From Pelargonium x hortorum (lineage: Eukaryota; Streptophyta; Magnoliopsida; Geraniales; Geraniaceae): a stretch of DNA of 64,000 nt. Position 1 is the stretch's first letter, and the number at the start of each line of letters is the position of its first letter. The stretch spans positions 1 to 64,000 of the forward strand of contig JAYMTJ010000048.1 of NCBI GenBank assembly GCA_036897525.1, in the 5' to 3' direction. Shown in pieces: positions 50,961 through 60,564 of this stretch. Under the pieces are notes generated by a model. It did not search any database. It was not told where the DNA came from and saw nothing but the letters and a program-made list of their open reading frames with translations. A program made the translations under genes and the position numbers.

Positions 50961-51054
50961 TCTAGTCAAGCTGAAGTATTTTCTTGATGTTGGTCCTATT
51001 GTAAGGTGGTATATACTACTATTATTATGATTTAACCTTCCTCTGTAAACTTCG
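50961..51054 (+). repeat. Diverged direct repeat, second copy
   Basis: Partner of 48081-48170. It ends TTTAACCTTCCTCTGTAAAC followed by TTCG. Several small insertions distinguish it. Confidence 0.6.
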
Positions 51055-52437
51055 TTGATTTTATGGTCAGTAAGATGACTCTTTCTAAATGGAACAAAAA
51101 AGTGTTATTTATTTCAAAAGTCTCCATTTTATACCTTTTTTTTATTGGCAAGCTTTTCTACTAAATAGAAGAAGATTGTATTAGAATAATTAGAGCCTCT
51201 TTCCTATAGGAATTGGGCACTCCGAATAGAATGAGAAATCTGTCTCTTTGCAAAGAAATTGAACAGATCCACTCACTCAAAAGCAGAAACTAACGGACTT
51301 GCTTGAAAAACCCGTTTAAGAAGACTTATTCCTTTAAACTAAAAGGTAAAAGCACAGGTCTAGAGCACCCCTATTTAGTAGTTAGCTATTTAGATTTAGA
51401 AAAATGCAGCATAAGCTATAATTTTTTGGATTTGCCTTTCAGCTCCTTGTGACTTAGTTCGTTAACTTGATCAGATGAAAATTCTTAGTCATTTGCCTCA
51501 GGATCTGCCATTCTTTAAGAAAGCAACCAACTCCCTTTTATCTCCTTAAAACGCTTTGCCTTGCTCCTAAAAAAGTACAAATAAATAACTTCTATTTCTT
51601 TCTGGACTAGTTTGCCTAGGAATCATCGAGACGTTAGAGACTTCCCTCTTTTACCCTTTTATTAGCTCCTGTTAATTAGAAAACAACTTAGCCCTTCATA
51701 GAAAAAGGCATAAGAGTACCCCTTATTTAACTAGGTATTCTCTTGCCTGAACAACACCTATGAAACTTGCTCAATAGAATTGAGCTTGTAACTAAAAAAA
51801 CAAGTATAAGATCTCTTTAGCTCAGGTCGGCTTTTGTCCTTGTTAGCTACATAAAAAGAATTCCATGACCCAGTGCTTTTTTACCACTTCGCTATACTCC
51901 ATCAATGTACACTAAACTACTTACTACAGTGGAAAGTCTTCAGGATAGGCTGAATCTTTTTCTATTTAAGCGATTTGGGATTCAGTATTAGGACTATATA
52001 AAAAGTATACTAGAGAAAGAATATACAAAAAGGGTTAGTTCTGGAGCTAGTCTCAGAAAGCAAAAGAGGTTTTCTAAGTGCAAGTTACACGTTATAGATT
52101 TCCTTGGAAACTTTAGGGTTACCATAGTTCGTAATATACAATCTTACTCTAGAAAGGAGCACACTTCTTTGTAGCTTCAAAGTAATTATCCGGATAGTAT
52201 GAATACGAAAAGAAACATAAACCGCGTTTACTATTAACTTTTACAGAGTGGTCTTGGACTTCATTTTAAAGGTATAAATAAAAGAGTACCCAAAGTAACA
52301 ACCCCGTTGAATACACCTGTGAAATGGAAAGCTCATCAAAAGAGTCCTAATTTTGTATTTTACTCTCCTATTCTATTGTTTTGTTTAGGGTTTAGGTAAG
52401 TATACTAAGCAAACTGACAGGAATTCAAACCTTAGGC

Positions 52438-52804
52438 TTAGGACCAAACACTGATCACTTCTCCACTTCTTCTTGTCTTAGCAGTTGTTGCCGGTCGATG
52501 ACATTGACGGTAAAGACAGAAACGGATTCCGGGGGTTGCCCAAATACATATAAACCCAACGTTTTTGGGTAAAGCAAGCTCTCTTTTACGGTTCATTCCT
52601 CCACTTTTCTTAACAACTTTTCTACCTAATAGAGGAAAGAAAGGATTAGAAGAATTGGAGGAAGACCCTGCTTTTACCTTTGAAAGTGGTATAGAAAAAC
52701 AGTCATCGGTCTTCTTTGTTTCATTTTCTTGCCATCAACAGACGTCTTTCTTTTGTTCACGCGACTCTTTTATTTTGATGCAAACTTTCAAACCTCATAG
52801 ATAG
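52438..52804. other. Unrecognised segment open on both strands
   Basis: On the plus strand, 52514-52804 is open for about 96 codons. It includes FLGKASSLLRFIPPLFLTTF, then KKGLEELEEDPAFTFESG. On the minus strand, 52438-52734 is open for 98 codons without an early ATG. It contains ENETKKTDDCFSIPLSKV, NPFFPLLGRKVVKKSGG and VGFICIWATPGIRFC. Such openness on both strands is unusual here. It begins about 150 bases beyond the callose synthase fragment, so it may belong to the same imported DNA, possibly another nuclear sequence. It does not match the callose synthase exons that should come next. I recognise neither reading. Confidence 0.3.
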
Positions 52805-52954
52805 TCCATTTTAGCCTTTTTTAGTGTCAACATTTGTACCCGCGAAAACCAACAAATTGTACTCTTTTATGACAACTTTTCTACTATATAGAGACAGAGT
52901 CCATTTTAGATATTTCACAATTCTGTTATTAGAGATTATACAAGAGAATAGTAC

Positions 52955-53072
52955 CTGTTCTTCCCATTGTGGCGTAACCACTGGAGGGAACACTATAGCA
53001 GGCTTTGAATCGGTGCCAGCAAAAAGTTGTCGTCCAGAATCCTTGCTACTATGTCCAAGTTCTACCAATTCG
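52955..53072 (-). pseudogene. Callose synthase fragment, third exon
   Basis: 118 bases: one base completing an Arg codon, then 39 codons. They read ELVELGHSSKDSGRQLFAG and TDSKPAIVFPPVV, ending PQWEEQ, which is the highly conserved callose synthase phrase before the RLYLLLTVKES segment. The exon follows TTTTCCAG and is followed by GTACTATTC, good plant splice sites. The following exon, expected to begin with a RRLYLLLTVKES-like sequence, is not found downstream, so the fragment breaks off within the next intron. Confidence 0.93.
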
Positions 53073-53187
53073 CTGGAAAATATATATATATAGAGAAGAA
53101 ATGGAAAGAACTTTTCACTTTTTCCTCGGAAAAAGAAGATTGTGAGGTATATAAAAATCCAACTTAAATGCAGCAAAGTTCACAGAC
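53073..53187 (-). other. Spliceosomal intron in callose synthase fragment
   Basis: 115 bases from GTCTGTGAAC to TTTTCCAG, AT-rich with a TATATATATA tract just before the acceptor. Its length and composition are normal for a short plant nuclear intron. The group II introns of plant mitochondria look quite different. Confidence 0.85.
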
Positions 53188-53278
53188 CGGACTTCATTCA
53201 CCATCAAGTCACGGGTTACTACTTCTAACATGTCTTGCAGTAACAAGACCACTGAATCCTGTTTAGATGGATCTCCTT
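53188..53278 (-). pseudogene. Callose synthase fragment, second exon
   Basis: 91 bases reading GDPSKQDSVVLLLQDM, then LEVVTRDLMVNEV and two bases of the next Arg codon. This is the conserved LLLQDMLEVVTRDMM.NE region. The family usually has Lys-Glu or a similar pair before GDPSK. Here the exon begins AAGGAGATCC, which fits loss of four bases from an AAGGAAGGAGATCC-like original, putting it out of frame with exon 1. Confidence 0.92.
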
Positions 53279-53438
53279 CTGTAGCATAAAAAGGAAGTTT
53301 ATAGTGGGTTTTATATTCTTTTCTTTTTATATCGAAAGGAACTGGTTTACTACACACAGTAAAGAACAAATAATATTCACATATAAAAGCCTAACTGCAG
53401 AGTGGATTAAAACTCTTTATTTAAGGGATGGCTCTCAC
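53279..53438 (-). other. Spliceosomal intron in callose synthase fragment
   Basis: 160 bases from GTGAGAGCC to GCTACAG. An in-frame reading (53279-53369) runs through part of it only because no stop happens to lie there, and it should not be taken for coding sequence. Confidence 0.85.
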
Positions 53439-53562
53439 CAAGATGCCCACGAGCTCAACCACCTTGCTGCAAAGTATGGGTAAATAAGTCATTCTAAAAT
53501 TTGCAAGGAATGTATTCTTTCCAATGCTACTTTCAATTCCTTTAATAATGATGCCTATAATC
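53439..53562 (-). pseudogene. Callose synthase fragment, first exon
   Basis: 124 bases, one base of an Arg codon plus 41 codons: IIGIIIKGIESSIGKNTFLA, then NFRMTYLPILCSKVVELVGI and Leu. The family reads IIGIIIKEVE.NI.KNTFL..FRM..LP.LC.KFVELV. The exon follows TTGTAACAG and is followed by GTGAGAG. Replacements such as TYLPI for the usual PLPA show drift or lineage difference. The preceding exon is not identifiable beyond 53570, so the other end of the insertion probably lies between 53570 and 53750. Confidence 0.92.
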
Positions 53563-53726
53563 CTGTTACAAGAGTACATCAGTTAATTAGAATACACTGC
53601 ATTTCTGTAATAATGTATACAGATGAAAAGAAAATATTAAAACAAATTTTGTGATTTATAGGACAAATTCTACTGTCAGACACTTGAGGGACAAAAGAGT
53701 TGAATCTTTTCGGGACACTCATGACT

Positions 53727-53740
53727 ACTATATATATAGT
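53727..53740. repeat. 14-base palindrome near insertion edge
   Basis: ACTATATATATAGT is its own reverse complement. It lies close to where callose synthase similarity ends, so it could mark the junction. AT-rich palindromes of this size are, however, common by chance. Confidence 0.4.
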
Positions 53741-53807
53741 TTAATCCTGTTTGGGGCTTAGTCACCATTAAGGCTTCTCACCCCTACCCAAAGAAAGAGT
53801 TTGCAAA

Positions 53808-53845
53808 CTCCTCTTTGAACGATAAGCAACATAGTACAAGAGCGC
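53808..53845 (+). repeat. CGATAAG-core dispersed repeat
   Basis: ACTCCTCTTTGAACGATAAG followed by CAACATAGTACAAGAG. As a member of the window-wide family it shows that by 53808 the sequence is again that of the host genome and not the imported nuclear piece. Confidence 0.45.
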
Positions 53846-56660
53846 GCCTTTCTTTCCTTTGTGAGTGCTTTTTTATCGAAAGTCAAAGCCTTTTAGCTTT
53901 TAGGAGGTTAGGTCCTTTAGTAGTATTAAGTTTAGAACACCTTACACGTTGAAGACCCGAAAAGAATTCCTATCTAGTTAAACTTAAAGCCCTTGCCAAC
54001 CTCTTGAACAGCCTTAACGTGATAAATACACTTTCGAAATACTAAATAAAAAGGATTAAAAACTAAACCAAAAGCCCGTTGCCTATAATATAATGCCACT
54101 TTATCCATCCGCTTAAGCTGTTGATACATTTTTAGAATTCCTATACTATTACTATACTTAAATTCCCTTTGTACTTTGAGTCTATCTATCCCGTACCTAC
54201 GAGACCCGATTTCTTTGAAAAACTACTTTACTTAAAAGGTATCCTTTACATTAAGTCCTGGGCACAAAGCGCTCCTCACTTTAGCTGAACTGAACAAACC
54301 CACTTTTAACAAGTAACAAGACCTACAAATGAAAGGATAAAGAAATCCCAATTAAAATTAATTCATTAAATTCTAGTAAATCTTTCTAAGAAAAAATACG
54401 AAAGCTAAATACAAATGAAAGAGAATAGCCCTAAAATTTCTATCCAAAAAGCACCTTTTTATCAGAGTTTAGGTACCTTTAAGCTGTCCACTTACTTAAT
54501 CAGAATCAACTCTCTCAAAACCCAGAATACTCAAATACAGGAACTCTTTGATGTTTAAGGATTTCTTTTCTCTTCTCCTTTACTTTAGACTAGCTTTACC
54601 CCGGTTAGTAAATGTTAGGATCTTTTGCTTACAGATATATCGGCGGAATACAAATAGAATACTCTTTGTCTTTGCTTACAAGAACAAAACTGTTAATACC
54701 TGGAATAAATCTAAGACTCCTGAACCTGCTTAACCCACATTAAAGCGAGAGTCCTCTGTCCATTAACCAAGAAAAGATGTTAGAGAACCTGGAAACACCT
54801 TTACCTACTGAAGAATACAAACTGACCTTGCAAACCAAAGAATTATTCTATTGAGTTCTAAATAGAAACTCCTTTATAAGATTAATCATTCTCTTTCCAA
54901 AATAGTGACAGCCACTCCTTATCAAGTAGCATCTCTTAGACTTAAACTCCTTTGCTAGACACACAGGACCGGACAATCTCCTAACTAAGGCTTGCAAAAA
55001 CCAAATAGAATCTAGATCTGGTTTCTACCATCAATCAATGTCAGCTTACATTAACTCCAAAGCAAAGCACAAAACGAAGAATACAATCTTGTGAACATCT
55101 TTACTTTCCTAAAATCCCTAAAAGATTCTCTATCTATACTCATAAACTGAAGACTGTGAATCGACTAACACCTTTAGCGCGTATCCCAATAGAACTAATA
55201 CAAGGAAGACTTTTTTTCTAATACACTAAATAGAATATATAGGATTTATAAGGAATCTAAGGAAAGTAATGAGTACTGAAACATCCCGAAATTGAGAAAG
55301 AAATGAATAAGTTTGTCTTGTTAAAGCTGTAGCAAACTCTAGCCATAATAATAGGGATATACTCTCAAATCAAAGGAACAAGCAACTCCCTCAAGCTTAA
55401 CCAGAATAAACTATCTAAAACTACTAAATGGGAACTCTTTAGTTTAGTAAGGAATTTTAGCTTCAATTCTTTACTGCTATGTCAGCTTTAAAAAAACTCC
55501 TTATCTTCCTGTTAAGCTAAAAGGGGAATACCTAACAAGACAAGAGTCAACTCCTTTTCAAAAAATATCTATAGGATAGGAGCCCTAAATCACCTAGTTC
55601 ATCTTAGCTTTATCCTGTGTCTCTATCTATCTTGCGCTTGCGTGAAATCCTTAAGCAGAGAAAAACGTTTACTTATTTAACTGGGTTTCTATTTTTCAAT
55701 TACGATAGTCAATATTTTTTAAGAAAAGAGAATTTGAAAGTTTTTTTCCTTTTAGATTCTGGTTCTAGTAATTTGTATTTTTAGAGCCGGTTTAGTTGAT
55801 AGAGATAAGGAATTTTTTTTTTGTAGCTTTACTTTAAGACGGGCATTTACTATTCAGGGTTTCTAAAGGAGGGATTCTTCTAAACATAGTAAATATCTTG
55901 ACTCTCCACCTCCTAGACTTAGATAAAGAGGATTCTAGTAACTTTAACCCTTTTCTTTTCTTAGCATTTAGAAACTATATTGTTTTGGATATTCATATTC
56001 AGTAAGTAAGTTTCAGATATGGGATTTTCTGTCTATCCAGCGATAAGTAATTGCACTATAGTAGTAACTGTATCCTAATCCTAACCTTCCAGAGTACCTA
56101 AGGATAACAACCTTTTAGAGAATCTCGGTTTATTCTGTTGAATCCTTATTTTCTTTAGTATTTGCAAGTAATTACTTAAAAGGTTTTCTCTTTTCTTTTC
56201 TATACCGTTCCTGGTTAAATGTTAAATTAAGCGGGTCTTTTTTCTGTTTAAGGAGGTTGGCTACGTGATAAGGCTTCTTGGAAATAGCTGAAATAGAAGT
56301 CACAGGGAAGTTTCATTAATTAACAGGCAGGCTTTTTTCCAGGTCTCTGTATTTCTTTTTTGGTAAAGGGATTTCAGGAAATAAGGAAACCCATAAGATT
56401 TTCAACAGGGCAGCAAGAACTGAGTACTTCCCCAAAAAAGCATACTATAACTTTTGTTATGACTTTCTCTTGTTTTCAAGTTCTACTATACTCTTTTTTA
56501 CGGGAACCTCAATAATGAATGAATGTAAAATGAATAGATCTACTTACTACGTAGGACCCCCTTTGTTTGAGAGCTTTTATATTGTAGATTCAGGCATTGT
56601 CGGCTGCTTTTATTACAGACTTTGATACAGTAAAGTCTCTATACAATTTCTATACCTTTT

Positions 56661-56734
56661 CGGGACTGACGAGACTCGAACTCGCAACTTCTGCCTTGAC
56701 AGGGCAGTGCTCTGACCGATTGAACTACAATCCC
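56661..56734 (-). tRNA. trnD-GUC: tRNA-Asp (GUC)
   Basis: A complete 74-nt cloverleaf on the minus strand. The acceptor is GGGATTG with CAGTCCC, the D stem GTTC with GAGC, the anticodon stem CTGCC with GGCAG around CTGTCAA, and the T stem GCGAG with CTCGT around TTCGAGT, with discriminator G. Every stem pairs fully, counting wobbles. It is very close to plant organelle tRNA-Asp. Plastid and mitochondrial versions are so alike that I cannot say from sequence alone whether it is native or plastid-derived. Several stem differences from the usual organelle form occur as matched pairs (CTGCC with GGCAG), which points to selection and a working gene. The CCA end is not encoded. Confidence 0.95.
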
Positions 56735-57534
56735 CAAAAACAAGAGGGCAATACCCTTTTATCCCAGTACATCTTCTACTAAACTAAATTTGAGCGGGTG
56801 GAGTATTCTACACAATACTAGGGATTTCGGCCTGTTTAACGAGTTACGGGTATATCCAAAATGAAAATTTTTTTGTAAAATCTCCTTAGACTATAAGTAT
56901 AAGATCAAATACTAAGAAGAGTGAGGAAGGCTTCGGCAATACTTAAGGTACTAAAGGATTCTCTATCCATAGGTGTTTAAGAATAACAGAAAAAACCATC
57001 ATATATGGTCGCTTGTAGTTTTTAGATAGTGTATAGATCTCATAGGCACATCAACTTCTTCTTTTTTCTTACCTCTTTGACTTCATTGTTTGCTTTTATT
57101 TGCTTTGATATTCTTTATTATCTGGGTATTAGGTCTTTTATTAACAGTAGAAGCTAGAGCAGGAGAAGAAGTAACATAAGCAGTAGCAAGAGCAAGGGCT
57201 GTACCTATCAGTCTACTCTTAACGGAAGCAGCTATAAGGGAAGAAGCAAAGCAGTAAGTAAGGAAGGGAACTCTTTCTTGTTATTGTAGAGTACTTTATC
57301 ATAGTACTTGAGTAGGGTAGGGTATCCAGTTAGTTTTGGAAGATAGGATAACAGGTTCTTCTAGTAATTCTATTAAGAGGTAGGTATAGTATGTATACTA
57401 GGTTTCAATAGATAGTATAAGATAGGTGGTTTTATTCTATTTGTATTATAGGATAGGTGTCTTCCTCAATGCCTTATGAGTTTCTCGGTAGAGAAGATAG
57501 TTCCTAATTTGTATGGGAAGTAATCTATCCTACC

Positions 57535-57719
57535 GAGTCAACTTTCGAGTTTAGGAGGTTATCGTTATAGTATGCTATTGAGTTAACAAGGATAATACAC
57601 CTACACCAACAACCGAACCGAGACTTTGTTACTTGCCTAATCTTCTTAGTCTTCGTCTTCATACCTCTCTTCTTATGAGCTGTACTACTTACAAGCCCCA
57701 AATCTATACAAAATGTACT
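57535..57719 (-). repeat. Lys/Arg-rich frame remnant, copy D
   Basis: A stop-bounded minus-strand frame of about 60 codons has a basic core TAHKKRGMKTKTKKIRQVTK followed by an unrelated-looking end. The core aligns with copy A at 1341-1400 (KRGEFRTKKT) and has the TA-xx-KK-R phrase of 60397-60564. No family is recognised. Confidence 0.35.
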
Positions 57720-58846
57720 TTACTAGATTCCCTATTCTGAGCTACTAACAGGATTATTCGCTTTACTGAATTTAATTGACAAGGAAAGTCTCTTAATAAA
57801 AAATTCTAAGAACCAAAACCTTTAAAACGCCTTAATAAGATAGAAACTGAATAATGGATCCTCGATCTAGAATAGAAATTTCGCTAGCCGGTTTTTGATT
57901 TAAAAGCCCTTTAGATTTAGAGCGGAAAATCTTGTTAGTTTTTTTCACTTTATCTTTCTAAATTTCATTAGACTTTCCCGTTTCATTTTTTCTATTTATA
58001 CCCACTTTCTTTTTTATTCATGGATAAGAACTTGTTTCCCAGATCCTGTTCTGCTCAATCCATTTTCAAAAGTTCAATTCTCGATTCTAAAATCCCAAGC
58101 TTCTAGAGTAGAAATAGATATCATGTGGGGTATCCTAACTAAGGCTCTCATCATTATTTAAAGTCAATAAACCAGGACTTGCTTTAATATAAATGCAACT
58201 TCTATAACGGAAGTTTTTAGTGTTGCGCACACAGTAGTTTTATGGGTATAATCCAGGTTTCCTTTTCGGCATTACTGGTAAAAGCTTTTTTCTTAGATAT
58301 CATAATTTTTATACACTCTTAGTTCCTCAGGTATCCGGGGTTCTCTCTTTGGGATTTAGCTCTTCGTTTTTCAGTTAAATCTAACACTTTCTTTTACACT
58401 TCTTGGAGGGACCCCCTTGCCTTTTAGGATCCCATTCTTACGCAATTAGAACGGTTAGAAATGACAAGTATTAGGTTAAAGGTTTTTGATGACTTCAAAT
58501 CCTTGTTCCAATTTTGAATCCTAGGTATTTAAAGTAGATCTTTTTAGTGATAAAGCCAGATTTTTTAGTAACAGGGGCTCCTTTTCAAATATGCATTCTT
58601 TTTTCGCAGTCTTTATTGGGAAGTCCTTCCTTTTTATGTATAATTCAGTAGGATATATAACTTTAGGTAAAAGACCCTTAACGTAGGAAGCTTTTTTGTT
58701 TATGACTTTTCGGGGAATACATACTCGTATAGTATCTATCCTTTGTTACTGAATTTCAAAGTTCCCTTCTTTCTAAGGAGTATTAGCAGCTATTATACCC
58801 GATTTTATGAGCTATACCTTGCTTTTCTGAGTCTTGATAGCTAGCC

Positions 58847-59050
58847 TTATACTCTTACTTGCTTACTCTTCTGCACACTCTTACTCCGTTTCCAGATCCC
58901 TTGTTGTTTCTTCATACCTGGATTTCTCTCAGCCTTCCGTAGCTGAGTTTTCTTGGCTCCTTTCTTGATAACAATACCCGTAGCTGTAATCTTACTTGGA
59001 TTCTTCTTAGCTAGACTTCTCTTGATAATACCTGTTTTGTGGGACCCTCC
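58847..59050 (-). repeat. Lys/Arg-rich frame remnant, longest copy
   Basis: Sixty-seven codons are open between stops, 21 of them Lys or Arg, with no early ATG. It contains IIKRSLAKKNPSKITATG, then IKKGAKKTQLRKAERNPG and KRSKSVQKSKQ. The KKTQLRKAE part matches KKTIALRKAE in copy A, and the DNA agrees there (CTCAGCCTTCC, AGTTTTCTT). The composition suggests a nucleic-acid-binding or ribosomal-type ancestor, but nothing specific can be claimed, and a purine-rich strand alone would also raise Lys and Arg. Confidence 0.35.
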
Positions 59051-60396
59051 TTATGAGCCGTACTCTTAGAAGTCCCTTACCTGTTTCCCTGTAGCTGTTG
59101 TAACTATTATATTATGTGCATTACGAGTTATATTACTTAATCTTTCTTATTAGAATTTAGTTAGATAGTACTAATTACAGTATAGTCCCTCACTGTCTTA
59201 TTTCTTTTTGGTACGGGGGAATAGAACCCTAGAGAGTTTTGAAAGAGTTACTGTACCCGGGCCACCCGAAGGTATATGGGATATTTAGGAAGTCTTACCG
59301 ATAGTACACGAATACCTTATTTATATCCAACACCAAAGTAAAAAAAAAAGGACTTTCACTTCATTTATTTACTGGAAACTCAGGACTTTTATAGCTACTC
59401 AGCTGCTTAAACTTCAATTTCAGTAAGAAAGTTGAAAAAGACTAAAAACCCAAGTGCTTAGTACTGTAACGGAAGAGACTGGATTAGGGTTATACTCTGA
59501 ACTAAAAAGACCCTAATGAGATTTTGAAACCCTTTAGATAAGTTTTATTCATTAAAACAAGCTTCAACAGCGGACTGAACTTAAACTAACAAAAGGAAAT
59601 CACTAGACCTTGTGCCTACTACCTAGACATATCCTCTTATTACCGAGACTTTTCTTCAGAGCTACATCTTGTTTCTTAAAACCTATACCTTCTTTCTTTC
59701 TTACTGAATATTGTGGATTGGATTCCCCCTTATATTCTTCAATACACCTTTTTTACATCTGTAACTACAAGGAAGAACCCCTTTTTAATCAATTCTATTC
59801 CTTGTGTAGTAGACTCTACCGAACCATAAAAAAGTAAGACATAGGTTCTAATCCCATAAGACTCATCTCAGACTAAAAACCCTATCTTCTCCTAAAGGGC
59901 TCTGATTATAGTACATGCCTCCTAACTTGGTTACTTAGTTTAAATAAACCCTGTTCACTAAAAAGCTGTAACATAAATCTCCCGAATCAGCGAAAACTCT
60001 AATGTAACATTTTCCACTTTGACCTCCATTTCATTTCATAGTATTAGACCGAGAAAAACTTGAAAGATCAAACCAAGATTGAGTAATAAACTGGAATCAA
60101 AATCTCCTATGCTTTTGGGAGCAAGACATATTAGTAAAGCAGACTTAGAAAGAAAGCTGTCCTTTTAATTAGTTTATAGTATATCTTTAAAATTGAACTA
60201 GTATGAAAGAGATTTGTCATTTAGTTTCCCTTTAGTTAGTAAAGAAGTGTTAATTGACTTTTAAGAAAGCTCTTTTTAATGTACTTCCCTATATATAGTT
60301 GCTAAGGTATATTACTTTTGTTCTCTGTTGTTATTCTTTGAAAGAGGATAGAACCTTAGTATAATGGATAGATCTAATTACGTTATAGTGTACTGC

Positions 60397-60564
60397 TTAT
60401 GGCTTACTTTTATTCATAACCCTCTTCTTCAGAGCTGTAACCTTCGTATTTTGTATCCTACTAATAAACTGTTTCTTATTCTTAGCTTGCGTAGTTTCTG
60501 CCCATACTTGACCTTTCCCAGCCTGCATCTTCTTAGTCTTAGCAGTAATTTGTCTTTTTATATC
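60397..60564 (-). repeat. Lys/Arg-rich frame remnant, copy E
   Basis: Fifty-five open codons, 16 of them Lys or Arg. They read RQITAKTKKMQAGKGQVW, then TQAKNKKQFISRI, and end TKVTALKKRVMNKSKP. The ITA-K-KK and TALKKR phrases resemble the other members, but the match to any one of them is loose. It has no homologue that I recognise. Confidence 0.3.

Larger units (their letters stand above)
47521..52437. other. Gene-free stretch with old direct repeats
   Basis: No gene is recognised. It holds a diverged direct repeat (48081-48170 and 50961-51054), copies of the CGATAAG-core repeat at 48211-48250 and 50605-50670, and a cluster of small minus-strand frames (48459-49371). Segments related to the Lys/Arg-rich family lie at 49490-49645 and 49984-50073. 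From 51060 to 52437 I see nothing beyond broken frames. Confidence 0.55.
52955..53562 (-). pseudogene. Callose synthase (glucan synthase-like) gene fragment, three exons
   Basis: A piece of a nuclear gene for callose synthase, the plasma-membrane enzyme that makes 1,3-beta-glucan from UDP-glucose. Three exons (53439-53562, 53188-53278, 52955-53072) and two introns are kept in order. Together they encode about 110 residues from the cytoplasmic part just before the core of the glucan synthase domain. Exon ends carry GT and AG, and the codon split between exons 2 and 3 (CG/C, Arg) is exact. Exons 1 and 3 show no length change, whereas exon 2 appears to have lost four bases at its start, which shifts the frame. 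The protein is normally about 1900 residues with some 16 membrane helices. All of that is missing, so the fragment is dead. Retained introns mean it came as genomic DNA. It proves a plant-type host, but not which genome now carries it. Confidence 0.93.
53563..56660. other. Gene-free stretch before trnD
   Basis: I find no gene. About 53563-53700 may be intron from the callose synthase locus. A 14-base palindrome (53727-53740) and a CGATAAG-core repeat (53808-53845) follow. From 53850 to 56660 only broken frames and AT-rich DNA are seen. The 61-codon frame at 56597-56782 runs through the complement of trnD and is not a gene. Confidence 0.6.

Noticed and set aside
52824-53093. 89-codon plus-strand frame
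   Set aside because: It is the antisense shadow of the callose synthase exon.
52811-53176. 121-codon frame, the longest in the window
   Set aside because: The real content is the exon at 52955-53072. The rest is intron sequence that happens to lack stops.
53115-53369. 84-codon frame covering the second callose synthase exon
   Set aside because: Only 53188-53278 is exon. Both ends of the frame read into introns, so it is not a gene in itself.
56597-56782. 61-codon frame over trnD
   Set aside because: It runs through the complement of a fully paired tRNA gene.
60350-60395. D-arm-like phrase CTTAGTATAATGGATAGA
   Set aside because: No anticodon or T arm follows.
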